Assembly (NCBI RefSeq): GCF_001307105.1
Contig: NZ_LGYN01000026.1
Span: forward strand, 186,001 to 250,000
DNA length: 64,000 nt
Direction: 5' to 3'
Source: Bacillus australimaris
GTDB lineage: Bacteria; Bacillota; Bacilli; Bacillales; Bacillaceae
The notes under the pieces are model-generated. The model ran no database searches. It saw only the letters and a list, made by a program, of their open reading frames with translations, and was not told where the DNA came from. This document shows positions 1 through 11,631 of the stretch, piece after piece (the first letter of the stretch is position 1; each line of letters begins with the position of its first letter). The position numbers were made by a program, and so were the translations under genes.

Positions 1-458
1 AGTAATCTAATATCTGCTCCAATCCGGTCTCCACTTGAAAATTTCACAATATCCCCTGGTACGAGATGTTTAGACGGAATCTTGATCCATTCATTATTTC
101 TCCTTGCATACACATGCGGAGTTGATAATTCTTTTAACGCTTGCAGAGATTTTTCCGCCCGGCGTTCTTGATAAAAACCAAGTACCCCATTAATCAAAAC
201 AATGGCTACAATCGCTACAGCATCAATGTATTCTCCCAAAAAGGCAGAAATGATTGTGGCTGCAAGCAAGATTAATACCATGAAATCTTTAAACTGTGCT
301 AAAAAAATGATCAGAGCCGACGCCTTTTTTCCTTCCTGTAATTCATTGGGCCCGTGTTTTTCAAGCCGCTTTTGTACATCTTTTTCTGACAGTCCGTCAC
401 CTATCGATGTATTCATTGTTTTTAATAAATCGGTTTGGTTCAGTTCATGCCAATTCAT
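1..458 (-). CDS. yloB: Calcium-transporting P-type ATPase, N-terminal part (cut by window edge)
   Basis: The first 152 residues of a P2-type cation ATPase that would pump Ca2+ across the membrane using ATP. The visible part holds the cation-ATPase N-terminal domain with the HGPNELQEGKK motif, two hydrophobic segments at about residues 46-95, and the start of the actuator domain (VPGDIVKFSSGDRIGAD). The phosphorylation and ATP-binding domains lie outside the window. The ATG at 458 follows an AGAGGAGTGG ribosome binding site. It is divergent from rqcH, as in B. subtilis. The family call is firm from similarity to YloB; the ion specificity is inferred. Confidence 0.92.
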   Translation of the reverse strand, partial: MNWHELNQTDLLKTMNTSIGDGLSEKDVQKRLEKHGPNELQEGKKASALIIFLAQFKDFMVLILLAATIISAFLGEYIDAVAIVAIVLINGVLGFYQERRAEKSLQALKELSTPHVYARRNNEWIKIPSKHLVPGDIVKFSSGDRIGADIRL

Positions 459-514
459 TTGACCTCGTCCACTCCTCTTTTGTTCTCTCTCATATGCAGT
501 GTTCTATAAGCCAG

Positions 515-550
515 TTTATTCAGACTCGTCCTAAATCATGCTATAATAAT
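515..550 (+). promoter_or_regulatory. Probable SigA promoter of rqcH
   Basis: A perfect TATAAT -10 box lies at 542-547, preceded 17 bp upstream by a weak -35 (TTCAGA, 519-524). It points into rqcH, whose ATG is about 75 bp downstream. Confidence 0.5.
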
Positions 551-623
551 AAGACTGCCTAAAGAACGAGAAAATGGAAGGTTCTTTCAGTAGATTTGTG
601 TGAAAGAAGAGGGTGTATCCAAC

Positions 624-2333
624 ATGTCATTTGACGGCATTTTTACATACGGTATGACAAATGAATTACAAGAGACATTAACCGGCGGGAGAATTTCAAA
701 AATTCATCAGCCATATAAGCACGAGCTGATTTTTCATATTCGGGCAAACGGGAAAAATCATAAGCTCCTTTTATCGGCTCATCCGAGCTACGCGAGAGTG
801 CAGCTCACAGACCATCAATATGACAATCCAAGCGAACCGCCAATGTTTTGTATGCTCCTCAGAAAACATCTTGAGGGCGGCTTCATTGAACGGTTTGAAC
901 AAATTGGATTTGACCGGGTCATTGTGCTTCATGTACGAAGCCGAAATGAAATCGGCGATGAGCAGACGCGTAAGCTTTACATTGAAATCATGGGACGGCA
1001 TAGTAATTTCATTCTTGTAGAAGATGGAACGCAGCAGATCATAGACGGCCTGAAACATCTTTCACCATCTGTGAACAGCTATCGAACGGTGCTTCCCGGC
1101 CATGAATATCTACTGCCTCCTGCACAGCAAAAATTGAATCCTTTTGACGTGACAAAGGATGATATTTTGAAACATTTACGCTTTCAAGAAGGGAAGATCG
1201 TCAATCAAATTGTCGATACATTCTCTGGGGTTTCTCCGCTGTTTGCAAAGGAAGCCGTACACAGGGCCGGTCTTGCCAATCAGGAAACAATTCCACATAC
1301 ACTGCTCGATATGTTCCAGCTCATTCGCATGCATTCCTTTACTCCGCAGCTCACAAAAAAAGACGGGAAAGAGTATTTTTATTTATTAGAACTTCAGCAT
1401 GTCCATGGTGAGATAAAGACTTTCGACTCTCTCAGCCAGCTGCTTGACCGCTTTTATTTCGGAAAAGCTGAGAGAGACAGAGTCAAACAGCAGGCGGCTG
1501 ACCTTGAACGGTTTGTTATAAATGAGAAGAAGAAAAATGAAAACAAGCTCAAAAAACTAAAAAGAACCCTTGAAGAATCTCAAGATGCTCACAAATATCA
1601 GCTCTATGGTGAATTGTTAACAGCCAATTTATATGCAATCAAAAAAGGGGACAAAGAAGCGACTGTCATCAATTATTACGATGAAGAAGGCGGAGAAATC
1701 ACGATCCCGCTGAAAACAAACAAAACCCCTTCTGAAAATGCACAGGCATATTTTACAAAATATCAAAAGGCAAAAAATGCTGTAGAAGCTGTAAATGAAC
1801 AAATTGAGCGAACACATGAAGAAATTGCTTATTTTGAGGAGCTGATTCAGCAGCTGTCCTCTGCTTCTCCAAAGGATTTAGAGGAAATGAGAGAAGAGCT
1901 TGTTGAAGGAAAATATTTGCGTGCTAAACAAAAACGCAACACCAAAAAGAAAAAACCGGCGGCCATTCAGCTCGAAACGTATGAATCGTCCCAAGGTATT
2001 CCGATTTTAGTAGGAAAAAACAACAAACAAAACGAGCATTTGACCACAAAGGCAGCTGCTCGTGATGACATTTGGCTGCATACAAAGGATATTCCTGGAT
2101 CACATGTCGTCATCCGGCACCAAGAACCTGATGAACAAACACTGCTTGAAGCGGCACAAATTGCCGCTTACTTCTCGAAGGCAAAAGAGTCGAGTTCTGT
2201 TCCTGTCGATTATACGAAAATCCGTCATGTGAAAAAACCAAACGGAGCAAAGCCTGGCTTTGTTACGTATGATCAGCAGCAAACATTATTTGTCACACCT
2301 GACGAGGATCTTGTGCTAAAGCTGAGAAAATAA
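624..2333 (+). CDS. rqcH: Ribosome quality control protein RqcH (NFACT / Rqc2 family)
   Basis: RqcH binds obstructed 50S subunits carrying a stalled peptidyl-tRNA and recruits tRNA-Ala to add C-terminal alanine tails that mark the nascent chain for degradation. The 569-residue protein has the N-terminal NFACT domain with the FDR motif at D97/R98, the pair needed for tRNA-Ala recruitment in B. subtilis. A lysine-rich coiled-coil segment follows (about 290-430), then an NFACT-R domain near the C-terminus ([17 protein letters not shown]). The ATG at 624 is chosen over the in-frame GTG at 600 because AGAGGGTG lies 7 bp before it and the length matches B. subtilis YloA. It is the only complete plus-strand gene here. 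Confidence 0.96.
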   Translation: MSFDGIFTYGMTNELQETLTGGRISKIHQPYKHELIFHIRANGKNHKLLLSAHPSYARVQLTDHQYDNPSEPPMFCMLLRKHLEGGFIERFEQIGFDRVIVLHVRSRNEIGDEQTRKLYIEIMGRHSNFILVEDGTQQIIDGLKHLSPSVNSYRTVLPGHEYLLPPAQQKLNPFDVTKDDILKHLRFQEGKIVNQIVDTFSGVSPLFAKEAVHRAGLANQETIPHTLLDMFQLIRMHSFTPQLTKKDGKEYFYLLELQHVHGEIKTFDSLSQLLDRFYFGKAERDRVKQQAADLERFVINEKKKNENKLKKLKRTLEESQDAHKYQLYGELLTANLYAIKKGDKEATVINYYDEEGGEITIPLKTNKTPSENAQAYFTKYQKAKNAVEAVNEQIERTHEEIAYFEELIQQLSSASPKDLEEMREELVEGKYLRAKQKRNTKKKKPAAIQLETYESSQGIPILVGKNNKQNEHLTTKAAARDDIWLHTKDIPGSHVVIRHQEPDEQTLLEAAQIAAYFSKAKESSSVPVDYTKIRHVKKPNGAKPGFVTYDQQQTLFVTPDEDLVLKLRK

Positions 2334-2379
2334 AAAAAGCCGATAAAATCTTATATAAGGATTTTATCGGCTTTTTCTT
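2333..2379. terminator. Bidirectional terminator between rqcH and sirC
   Basis: A long inverted repeat (AAAAAGCCGATAAAATC / GATTTTATCGGCTTTTT) is flanked by A and T runs on both sides, so it can end both converging transcripts. The right arm contains the sirC stop codon and its last sense codons. Confidence 0.88.
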
Positions 2380-2867
2380 TGTCGTTTTTTTCTTTCCGTG
2401 TAAAGGGCATCAAGTGCATCTAGATCCTCTTGTTCAAGTAAGGATTCAATGGCCGCAGCCAGCTGTTTGGTCCGGGCAGGGCTTGCACCGCTTGTAGATA
2501 CTGAAATCATCACTTTTCCTGCCTTAACCACCTTTGGCACGATCACATTACCAAGCTCTGATTGGCTCACGCAGTTGACGAGCTGATGAGGCAGTGCTGT
2601 TTGCGTGATCCATTCGTTTACTGAAGGATCATTTGTAGCAGCGACAATAAAAAATGCATCCTTCAAATCTTCAGCGTCCACCTTCTTCTTCTTCCAAGTC
2701 AGCTTATATGTATCAACGAGATTAAACATGTCATCACAAAGATCAGGACTCACAACGGTTATACGGCAACGTTCATCGCATAATGTGTTCGCTCTTCTTG
2801 CCGCTACCAGCCCGCCGCCAACAATGAGCACTTGTTTATTCGTTAAATCAAGATGGACTGGAAGCAT
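2364..2867 (-). CDS. sirC: Precorrin-2 dehydrogenase (siroheme synthesis, NAD-dependent step)
   Basis: Oxidises precorrin-2 to sirohydrochlorin with NAD+, the second step from uroporphyrinogen III to siroheme, the cofactor of sulfite and nitrite reductases. The 167-residue protein shows the dinucleotide-binding motif IVGGGLVAARRA near the N-terminus and the SASGASP-like segment (SVSTSGASPARTKQLA) typical of the CysG-N/Met8 family. The start is taken at ATG 2867, which has AAGGAG upstream and gives MLPVHLDL like B. subtilis YlnF. An in-frame ATG at 2894 would need a poorer site inside sirB. It overlaps sirB and is the last gene of the cysH operon. Confidence 0.9.
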   Translation of the reverse strand: MLPVHLDLTNKQVLIVGGGLVAARRANTLCDERCRITVVSPDLCDDMFNLVDTYKLTWKKKKVDAEDLKDAFFIVAATNDPSVNEWITQTALPHQLVNCVSQSELGNVIVPKVVKAGKVMISVSTSGASPARTKQLAAAIESLLEQEDLDALDALYTERKKRQRKSR

Positions 2868-3633
2868 GGCTTTCTCCTTGGAAACAAAACGCATCGTCTT
2901 TATTTAAAATGGTTTCTTGCACACGTTCAATATATGCCGCTTTGACATGAGGATGAAAGCCAATATACCGGCATACGCGGACATCTTTCAGCCGTTTTCT
3001 AGCCTGGACTGCTTCACTTTCAATTTCTTTCATTAAAATTCCGGTAAACAGCAAGTAAGGAACGATAAAGACAGGCATATCGTCATCTGCTGTTAACTGC
3101 GCAAGAACATCTCGATAATTTGGCTCACACGCTGTAATAAAGCACGGAAGAACTTCTGCATGAGGAAGCAGGCTTCGGACATCACCTGCAATGCCAAACA
3201 CATCTCGCTTCACATCTGGGTCAGAGCTCCCACGGCCAATTAAAAGAATCCGCGCTCGCTCGCCTCGATATCCTGCTTCTTCAATTCTTGCTGCCACCGC
3301 TTTCGTCACTTCTTGATTGACCCCGATCGGTTTTCCGTATGTGACCTTCACTTGCGGGAAACGCGCGTGTACTTTCTCAATTTCGACCGGGATATCTGAT
3401 TTGGCATGCATGGCAGTTAAAAGGAGGAGCGGGACGATCGCAATGTGTGTCGCTCCTTTTTTCACACAGGCCTCAAATCCTTCTTCTATAGAAGGGTCTG
3501 TCAGCTCTAAAAAACAAATTTCTTGTATATCTGCTTCCACTAAAGGCATGCAGCTTTTCATAAAAGAAATGGCTTTATCTTGTGCTTCTTTTACTCGGCT
3601 TCCATGCCCAACATAAAGTACAGCCTGCTTCAT
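2848..3633 (-). CDS. sirB: Sirohydrochlorin ferrochelatase
   Basis: Inserts Fe2+ into sirohydrochlorin to give siroheme. The 261-residue protein has two CbiX-like halves: the first begins YVGHGSR with the conserved metal-binding histidine near residue 10, and the second carries LIGRGSSDPD. The start at ATG 3633 has GGGAGGAGC upstream; the longer frame from 3651 would initiate inside that ribosome binding site. It overlaps sirC by 20 bp, which suggests translational coupling, and follows sumT after a 73-bp gap containing a hairpin. Matches B. subtilis YlnE in length. Confidence 0.92.
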   Translation of the reverse strand: MKQAVLYVGHGSRVKEAQDKAISFMKSCMPLVEADIQEICFLELTDPSIEEGFEACVKKGATHIAIVPLLLLTAMHAKSDIPVEIEKVHARFPQVKVTYGKPIGVNQEVTKAVAARIEEAGYRGERARILLIGRGSSDPDVKRDVFGIAGDVRSLLPHAEVLPCFITACEPNYRDVLAQLTADDDMPVFIVPYLLFTGILMKEIESEAVQARKRLKDVRVCRYIGFHPHVKAAYIERVQETILNKDDAFCFQGESHASSPS

Positions 3634-3667
3634 GCGGCTCCTCCCTTTCACTTCTATTGATCAGACG

Positions 3668-3695
3668 AAAAGACACGATATATAACGTGTCTTTT
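3668..3695 (-). other. Intra-operon hairpin between sumT and sirB
   Basis: A perfect 10-bp stem (AAAAGACACG / CGTGTCTTTT) with an 8-nt AT loop, ending in T residues on the minus strand. It could act as a weak attenuator or mRNA-processing element inside the cysH operon. Confidence 0.45.
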
Positions 3696-3706
3696 CTCTG
3701 TCATTC

Positions 3707-4462
3707 TCAATTCTCGATTAATGCGGGTTCAAACCAGTTCAGCTTATGGTGAAAATGAACGACATCTCCTACCACAATTAAACTTGGATGCTCGATCCCC
3801 TCTTTTTCAACGGTTTCAGATAGTGTCGCAACCGTACAGCAAGTCGTCTTTTGCCTCGTCGTTGTTCCCCAGTGTATAAACGCTGCTGGGGTTTCAGGGT
3901 CCCGTCCATTTTTCAAAAGCAGGCGCTGTACTCTTTTCACGTTTTTGACCCCCATATAAATCACAAGCGTATCAATCCCTGTAGCCAGCGCTTCCCACTT
4001 CTCTTCAAAATGTTCGTCCTTTTGATAATGACCTGTGACAAACGCAACATTTGAGCTAAATTCACGATGTGTCACTGGAATACCTGCATAAGCAGCCGCT
4101 GCAATGCCAGAAGTAATTCCCGGGACGACCTCATACGGGATTCCATGCTCAGCTAAGCACTCGATCTCTTCACCGCCTCGCCCAAACACAAAGGGATCGC
4201 CACCTTTCAGACGAACAACAACGTTCCCTTCCTTTGCATGAGCAACAAGTGCTTCGTTGATCGCTTCCTGTCTCATCGTATGGTGATTTGGCAGCTTGCC
4301 GCAATAGATCAATTCCGCCTCCGGTTTGGCATGGGCGAGAATCTCTTGATTGACAAGACGATCATATAAAATGACATCTGCCTGTTGTATTGCCTTATGG
4401 GCCTTTAATGTGATTAAGTCTGGGTCACCCGGTCCGGCACCAACAATGTATACTTTCCCCAT
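3707..4462 (-). CDS. sumT: Uroporphyrinogen-III C-methyltransferase
   Basis: Transfers two methyl groups from SAM to uroporphyrinogen III to form precorrin-2, the entry to siroheme. The 251-residue protein has the family motifs [12 protein letters not shown] at the N-terminus, [16 protein letters not shown] near residues 80-95, and VTGH further on. The start at ATG 4462 follows GGGGGAGAAAGCAAG. It has no fused uroporphyrinogen synthase or CysG domains, as in B. subtilis YlnD. Its place in the sulfate operon fits the siroheme need of sulfite reductase, whose genes are not in this window. Confidence 0.93.
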   Translation of the reverse strand: MGKVYIVGAGPGDPDLITLKAHKAIQQADVILYDRLVNQEILAHAKPEAELIYCGKLPNHHTMRQEAINEALVAHAKEGNVVVRLKGGDPFVFGRGGEEIECLAEHGIPYEVVPGITSGIAAAAYAGIPVTHREFSSNVAFVTGHYQKDEHFEEKWEALATGIDTLVIYMGVKNVKRVQRLLLKNGRDPETPAAFIHWGTTTRQKTTCCTVATLSETVEKEGIEHPSLIVVGDVVHFHHKLNWFEPALIEN

Positions 4463-4490
4463 CTTGCTTTCTCCCCCTGCCATCAGGCGA

Positions 4491-5084
4491 TTATTTCGTT
4501 GTTCCTTTTACATAATCAACAAGACGCTGTTTTGATTCCTCACGAGATAATTCACCCGTATCTAATACAAGCTCAGGCGAAGCTGGCTCTTCATACGGTG
4601 AATCGATTCCAGTGAAAAATGGAATCTCTCCGTTTCTTGCTTTTTTATATAATCCCTTTGGATCACGCTCTTCACACACGTTCAAATCACATTTTACAAA
4701 CACTTCGTGAAATTCTCCATCTTCAACTAACTGTCTCACAATGTGGCGGTCTTCCTGAAATGGCGAAATAAAAGCAGTGATGACAATCGTTCCTTGCTCC
4801 ACAAATAATTTCGCTACTTCACCAATCCGGCGGATGTTTTCTTTTCTATCGTCATCTGAAAACCCTAGATCTTTATTGAGTCCATGGCGTACGTTATCAC
4901 CGTCAAGAACGGTGACTTGGTAACCTTGTTCAAACAGCTCTCTAGCGGCTGCATTTGCAATCGTTGATTTACCTGATCCGCTTAGACCAGTAAGCCAGAT
5001 AATGCCGCTTTTATGCTTGTTTTTCTGTTGATATTCTTTTTTTGTAATAGATGAATCATGCCACACGATATGTTCGTTGCTCAT
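4491..5084 (-). CDS. cysC: Adenylylsulfate (APS) kinase
   Basis: Phosphorylates APS to PAPS using ATP. The 197-residue protein has the P-loop GLSGSGKST at about residues 33-41, the [16 protein letters not shown] substrate segment and the [14 protein letters not shown] segment of the family. The start ATG 5084 follows AAAGGAGG. It lies 13 bp after sat in the operon, so sulfate activation (sat then cysC) is encoded together. Confidence 0.95.
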   Translation of the reverse strand: MSNEHIVWHDSSITKKEYQQKNKHKSGIIWLTGLSGSGKSTIANAAARELFEQGYQVTVLDGDNVRHGLNKDLGFSDDDRKENIRRIGEVAKLFVEQGTIVITAFISPFQEDRHIVRQLVEDGEFHEVFVKCDLNVCEERDPKGLYKKARNGEIPFFTGIDSPYEEPASPELVLDTGELSREESKQRLVDYVKGTTK

Positions 5085-5097
5085 GTCATATCCTCCT

Positions 5098-6234
5098 TTA
5101 AGATACCGTCGTTTTTAATCCTTCGATTAATGTTTCAATGACTTCTTTTCGGCTGAACGTACTCGGTGGTAATTCACCATTTCTCAGCATTGTTCGCACC
5201 TTTGTACCTGAAAGAATGACATGTTCGCTTTTATCATGCGGGCACGTTTTTGGCGTTGCCATTGCTTCACACGTATTGCAATAAAAGCTATGTTCAAATT
5301 TCAATGGTGTAATTCCAATTTCTTCATTTGTAAATTGCTCAAATAACTCCTGCGCCTCATATGTGCCGTAATAATCACCAACACCTGCATGATCTCTACC
5401 GACAATAAAGTGTGTACAGCCATAATTTTTACGCACTAGCGCGTGAAAAATCGCTTCCTTTGGTCCAGCATAGCGCATTGCAGCAGGAAAAACACCTAAA
5501 AAGACGCGGTCTTTTGGATAATATCCATCCAATAATACTTGATAGCTTTTCATTCTCACATCTGCTGGTATATCATCTGATTTTGTTTCACCAACAAGCG
5601 GATTTAAAAATAAACCATCGACCGTTTCCAGTGCTGTCTTTTGAATGTATTCATGGGCACGGTGAACCGGATTTCTCGTTTGGAAGCCAACAATCGTTTT
5701 CCAGCCATTTTCTTTAAAATGTTTTCTTGTTTCTTCTGGTTCATACGTAAATTGCGGGAATGGCTTTTCGCTGCGTTTTGTCAGTGTAATTTTACCACCA
5801 ATATATGTGTCACCGCGTTCAAATAATTTTTTCACGCCCGGGTGATCGCGGTCATCTGTTTTATATACATTGACTGCTTCTTTTTCTTTATCAGGTGTGT
5901 ATTGATCTTCCACTTCAATAACCCCATATACTGTACCATTGTAAGATAGACGCACGATATCACCTTGATTGATTTCTGCCGCCTTTTCCTCTGTCACTGG
6001 AAGAGTAATAGGAAGAGACCAAACGATACCACTTGCGAGCCGCATATTGCTGACAACTGCTTCATAATCGGCTTTTGTTAAAAACCCTTCAATTGGGCTA
6101 TATCCGCCAATTGCAATGAGTTCAAGGTCTGCAAAGGAAATGGCATCTAGCTCAATTTCCTTCGCAGCCGTGCTAAGATCAAATTCTTCATTTACTCGAT
6201 TAATTAATACGCCACCATGTGGTGTTAAACTCAT
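5098..6234 (-). CDS. sat: Sulfate adenylyltransferase (ATP sulfurylase)
   Basis: Makes APS from sulfate and ATP, the first activation step of assimilatory sulfate reduction. The 378-residue homo-oligomeric type shows [14 protein letters not shown] with the catalytic HxxH-like HRAH, and [12 protein letters not shown] further on. Four cysteine/histidine residues near the C-terminus (YCNTCEA and CPHDKSEH) could form a small metal site. The start is supported by GAGAGGAAG upstream. It stands between cysP and cysC. Confidence 0.95.
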   Translation of the reverse strand: MSLTPHGGVLINRVNEEFDLSTAAKEIELDAISFADLELIAIGGYSPIEGFLTKADYEAVVSNMRLASGIVWSLPITLPVTEEKAAEINQGDIVRLSYNGTVYGVIEVEDQYTPDKEKEAVNVYKTDDRDHPGVKKLFERGDTYIGGKITLTKRSEKPFPQFTYEPEETRKHFKENGWKTIVGFQTRNPVHRAHEYIQKTALETVDGLFLNPLVGETKSDDIPADVRMKSYQVLLDGYYPKDRVFLGVFPAAMRYAGPKEAIFHALVRKNYGCTHFIVGRDHAGVGDYYGTYEAQELFEQFTNEEIGITPLKFEHSFYCNTCEAMATPKTCPHDKSEHVILSGTKVRTMLRNGELPPSTFSRKEVIETLIEGLKTTVS

Positions 6235-6291
6235 TTGTTCATCTTCCTCTCAATGTTCATATTTATTAGATGTTAATAGTCGGATTTGTGA

Positions 6292-7356
6292 TTAAATCCC
6301 GCCGCCCTGCTCATGAATAGAGCTGCTTTCATTTTTGACTGCCTTCATCAGACTCAGTGCTCCAAGTGAGGCTAGCAGTACACTCATCATGATAAAAATA
6401 GAGTAATAGTCTCCTTTTAAGAAAAGGCTCACAAGCAAATAAGATAGACTGAGTGATAAGAAAGGTGATACCACCCATACTTTCAGCATTTTTTTCACAA
6501 CATGCTTGTGAAAAATGTTGGGACCGCCTTTTGCCATTCCAAGCCCGATAATGGACGAAGAGGTGATTTGGGTAAGTGGAACGGGCAGCCCAAAAATAGA
6601 GCTGACAATGACAAGCCCTGCACCGGTACTTGATAAGAGAATCCCTTCACCTGTTTGATAGCGGGTGATTTTCTTTCCGTTTGTTTCTAGTACCCTTCTC
6701 CCTAGCAAAAGTGCACCAAGTGCAACAAAAATTCCGCCGTAAAGAGTTCCTTGCCCAACTGACAAAACGCCTGACGCGACGAGCGGACCGACCGCATTAG
6801 CGACATTGTTCATACCAGCTGAAAACGCCTCTAGAAACCCGCTGAGGATCAATACAACTGATAAAATAGCTGTGCCTTTTTTAGACAGCTTCCGTTTAGG
6901 GAACATTCTGATGATTTTGACGACAGCAAAGGTAAAAAGAAAGGCGAAAATCGGGATGATCACCCAAAATGCCACAATCACTAAAATGGACTTCACAAAC
7001 AATACTTTATAAGCGACGGCAACACCAACCACAGCCCCAACTGTGACCTCACTTGTTGATAATGGAATGGCCATGAGATTCGCTATGAAAAGTGATAAAG
7101 CAGCAGAGCCAATAATGATACAGACAATTTCAAGTGTGATAACAGATTCTGGCATAATCCCAGAGCTGATCGTTTTAACGACCTCACCGCCGCCAATCAC
7201 TGACCCTGCTAATATCCCAACTGCACAAACGCTGAGTGCATAAATGGGCTTTTGAATTGCACCTGATCCATATGCGATGCCCATTGAAGCGGCTGCTCCA
7301 CTCGCGCCTATGTTTAAAGCAAAGAATAGACTAAATAAAATTGCGGCGATTTCCAT
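6292..7356 (-). CDS. cysP: Sulfate permease of the inorganic phosphate transporter (PiT) family
   Basis: An integral membrane protein of 354 residues with about ten hydrophobic segments and the duplicated PiT-type repeats (N-terminal FALNIGASGAAASMG, and NNVANAVGPLVASG in the second half). In B. subtilis this relative of phosphate carriers imports sulfate. Its position between cysH and sat supports the same role here. The start ATG 7356 follows AAGGGAG. The family is clear; substrate specificity is by orthology and context. Confidence 0.9.
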   Translation of the reverse strand: MEIAAILFSLFFALNIGASGAAASMGIAYGSGAIQKPIYALSVCAVGILAGSVIGGGEVVKTISSGIMPESVITLEIVCIIIGSAALSLFIANLMAIPLSTSEVTVGAVVGVAVAYKVLFVKSILVIVAFWVIIPIFAFLFTFAVVKIIRMFPKRKLSKKGTAILSVVLILSGFLEAFSAGMNNVANAVGPLVASGVLSVGQGTLYGGIFVALGALLLGRRVLETNGKKITRYQTGEGILLSSTGAGLVIVSSIFGLPVPLTQITSSSIIGLGMAKGGPNIFHKHVVKKMLKVWVVSPFLSLSLSYLLVSLFLKGDYYSIFIMMSVLLASLGALSLMKAVKNESSSIHEQGGGI

Positions 7357-7369
7357 ACATTATGCTCCC

Positions 7370-8071
7370 TTACTCATGTAATCCGCACTCGGTCTTTGCT
7401 GTGCCTGACCATCTGCCGGAACGCAGATCTTCTGCCGTAAATGCTGGCTGTGTACATGGTGCACAGCCGATACTTGGGTATCCTTGGTCATGCAGCGGAT
7501 TATAAGTAAGTTCCTCTCTAGATGCATATCTCCATATGTCCTTCCACGTCCAATGGATAAGCGGACATACTTTCACTGATTTGAATTTTTCATCCTTATT
7601 TAAGAAATTCGTCCCAGCTCGTTTTGGTGACTGCTCTCTTCTCAAGCCAGAAAGCCATGCCGGATAACCAGATAGGGATTCTTGCAAAGGAATGACCTTA
7701 CGCATATGACAGCAGCTTTGAGGATTCGTTTTCCATAATTGATCACCATGCTGCTCGTTTTGCTCTTCAACCGTCAGTTCAGGCGTTTTCAGCACAATGT
7801 CTAATCCCGGGTATCTTTCCTTTACCGCATCAATTGTGTCGTATGTTTCCTTAAAATGCAGACCTGTATCTAAAAAGACAATTCTCGCATCTTTTTTTAC
7901 TTTTGCAATTAGATCAATCAGAACAATCCCTTCAATGCCGAAGCTGCATGCATACACAAGCTGGTCACCATAATGACCGTACGCCCATTTCAGCACTGAT
8001 AGGGCCCCTTTATACAAATCATCCTCTGGAAATGTAATGGACGGCTCTTGCCAATTTTCATAAGTTAACAT
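7370..8071 (-). CDS. cysH: Phosphoadenylyl/adenylyl-sulfate reductase
   Basis: Reduces (P)APS to sulfite with thioredoxin. The 233-residue protein has the SFGIEG nucleotide-binding loop near residue 43 and the C-terminal catalytic motif ECGLHE. It also has the CC (residues 120-121) and GCAPC cysteine pairs that ligate a [4Fe-4S] cluster in APS-type reductases. Presence of the cluster motif means it probably accepts APS, though the operon also encodes cysC. The start at ATG 8071 follows GGAAGGGGAG. Confidence 0.94.
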   Translation of the reverse strand: MLTYENWQEPSITFPEDDLYKGALSVLKWAYGHYGDQLVYACSFGIEGIVLIDLIAKVKKDARIVFLDTGLHFKETYDTIDAVKERYPGLDIVLKTPELTVEEQNEQHGDQLWKTNPQSCCHMRKVIPLQESLSGYPAWLSGLRREQSPKRAGTNFLNKDEKFKSVKVCPLIHWTWKDIWRYASREELTYNPLHDQGYPSIGCAPCTQPAFTAEDLRSGRWSGTAKTECGLHE

Positions 8072-8115
8072 GATTTCTCCCCTTCCGGAGTACCGCTCAT
8101 ATTGCTATTAACGCA

Positions 8116-8262
8116 CTACTTCAATCTGATTTTTTCGTTTTTTTCCACTTGAATCACTTGACCGTCCTGAACAATTAATGTAATTGAACCGAATTTCATA
8201 TCCCCAATCAGTTCTTGCATATGCTTCACTAAGTCCTCATCCTGATTTTGTTTCACTTCCAT
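8116..8262 (-). CDS. yezD: YezD-family small protein (DUF2292)
   Basis: A 48-residue reading frame starting at ATG 8262 after a GAGGAGGAAGAGGAG ribosome binding site and ending at TAG 8116. The C-terminal half (VQDGQVIQVEKNEKIRLK) fits the short DUF2292/YezD family, small proteins found with sulfur-assimilation genes in many bacteria; their function is unknown. It sits between the S-box riboswitch and cysH, so it is the first gene of the operon. It is short and acidic at the N-terminus with no membrane segment. Family placement is from memory of the consensus and is moderately sure. Confidence 0.75.
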   Translation of the reverse strand: MEVKQNQDEDLVKHMQELIGDMKFGSITLIVQDGQVIQVEKNEKIRLK

Positions 8263-8287
8263 CTCCTCTTCCTCCTCACCATTAAAA

Positions 8288-8318
8288 TAAAAAAACTTTC
8301 TTTCAGTCCGAAAGAAAG
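8288..8318 (-). terminator. Expression-platform terminator of the S-box riboswitch
   Basis: On the minus strand CTTTCTTTC-GGACT-GAAAGAAAG is followed by seven T residues. It lies directly downstream of the SAM aptamer and before yezD, so it is the regulated terminator. Confidence 0.85.
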
Positions 8319-8437
8319 ATGAGGAAGCTCACGATTTCCTTATCTTTCAAAATAGAATCATTTTGCAGGAAGTAGCACCTTGCGAATCGCAGGTTGCCGG
8401 GCTTCATCGGGCCAGTCCCTCCACCTCTCTGGATAAG
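8319..8437 (-). promoter_or_regulatory. SAM riboswitch (S-box) of the yezD-cysH operon
   Basis: The minus strand reads CTTATCCAGAGAGGTGGAGG, then GACTGGCCCGATGAAGCC-CGGCAACC, then AAGGTGCTACTTCCTGC, and closes with GAAAGATAAG, which pairs with the first segment as P1. This is the canonical S-box aptamer. Binding of S-adenosylmethionine would favour the downstream terminator and shut the operon when methionine/SAM is plentiful. B. subtilis cysH also carries an S-box. Together with its promoter and terminator it fills the 8263-8606 gene-free stretch. Confidence 0.95.
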
Positions 8438-8455
8438 TGTTTTAATTTGTCTTAA

Positions 8456-8483
8456 ATATTAACACAATTCAAACAAAAGTCAA
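8456..8483 (-). promoter_or_regulatory. SigA promoter of the yezD-cysH operon
   Basis: TTGACT at 8478-8483 (minus strand) and TAATAT at 8456-8461 are separated by 16 bp, ending about 19 bp before the S-box aptamer. Confidence 0.7.
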
Positions 8484-8550
8484 CCCGACTTTATTGATAG
8501 GATTAGTTTTTATTAAAATTTGAGTCTATTTTACTATTTTTACCCAAATG

Positions 8551-8580
8551 AAAAAGCTATGCGAATAGGCACAGCTTTTT
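8551..8580 (-). terminator. Terminator of the pyrimidine operon
   Basis: Stem AAAAAGCT(A)TG / CA(C)AGCTTTTT with a 9-nt loop, 27 bp after the pyrE stop and ending in a T run on the minus strand. Confidence 0.8.
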
Positions 8581-8606
8581 CATTGTTGACTATGGTCTTT
8601 GTCTGA

Positions 8607-9245
8607 TCAGACCGTTTCTTCCATCCAAGATTCAGAAGAAGGATCTTGTTTCCAGCGCTTTAATTTGTTCATAGCAGAAGGCTCAATCGCTTTCAGCTCA
8701 AGTGCCACATCTGTCAATGTGTCATAGTCTGTCAGAGTGACATATGGAATGTTTTTTTCTTGAAAAGCCGCCGCTGCTTTTGGCAGCCCGTATGTGAAGA
8801 TCGCGGCAACTCCTAGTACGTCACAGCCCTCAGCTTGAAGAGCAGCGACCACTTCAAGCACACTGCCTCCTGTTGAAATCAGGTCTTCGACGACGACAAC
8901 CTTTTGCCCTTTTGATACGGCTCCTTCAATTTGATTCCCTTTTCCGTGTGCTTTTGGCTTACTTCTGACATAGCACATCGGTACGTTCAGTCGGTCTGCT
9001 ACTAATGCCGCATGCGGAATGCCAGCTGTTGCAGTACCAGCGATTACCTCCGCCCCTTCAAAATGAGTGAGAATTAAATCTTTTAGACCTTCCGCAATGT
9101 CGTGTCTGACTTCCGGGTATGACAATGTCAGCCGGTTGTCACAATAAATCGGTGATTTTATACCGCTCGCCCATGTAAATGGCTCATCTGGTTTTAATGA
9201 GACAGCTTTGATTTGTAATAGATGTTTTGCGATTTTTGATTTCAT
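8607..9245 (-). CDS. pyrE: Orotate phosphoribosyltransferase
   Basis: Joins orotate to PRPP to form orotidine 5'-phosphate. The 212-residue protein has the PRPP-binding loop [13 protein letters not shown] at about residues 118-130, preceded by the catalytic KPKAHGKGN loop. It is the last gene of the pyr operon, 7 bp after pyrF, and is followed by the operon terminator. Length and motifs are normal for the family. Confidence 0.96.
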   Translation of the reverse strand: MKSKIAKHLLQIKAVSLKPDEPFTWASGIKSPIYCDNRLTLSYPEVRHDIAEGLKDLILTHFEGAEVIAGTATAGIPHAALVADRLNVPMCYVRSKPKAHGKGNQIEGAVSKGQKVVVVEDLISTGGSVLEVVAALQAEGCDVLGVAAIFTYGLPKAAAAFQEKNIPYVTLTDYDTLTDVALELKAIEPSAMNKLKRWKQDPSSESWMEETV

Positions 9246-9252
9246 CTGGCAG

Positions 9253-11627
<2,375 letters not shown>

Positions 11628-11631
<4 letters not shown>

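Noticed and set aside
202..462. 86-codon open frame on the plus strand
   Set aside because: It is antisense to yloB, whose N-terminus on the minus strand matches a known protein family; this frame has no family features.
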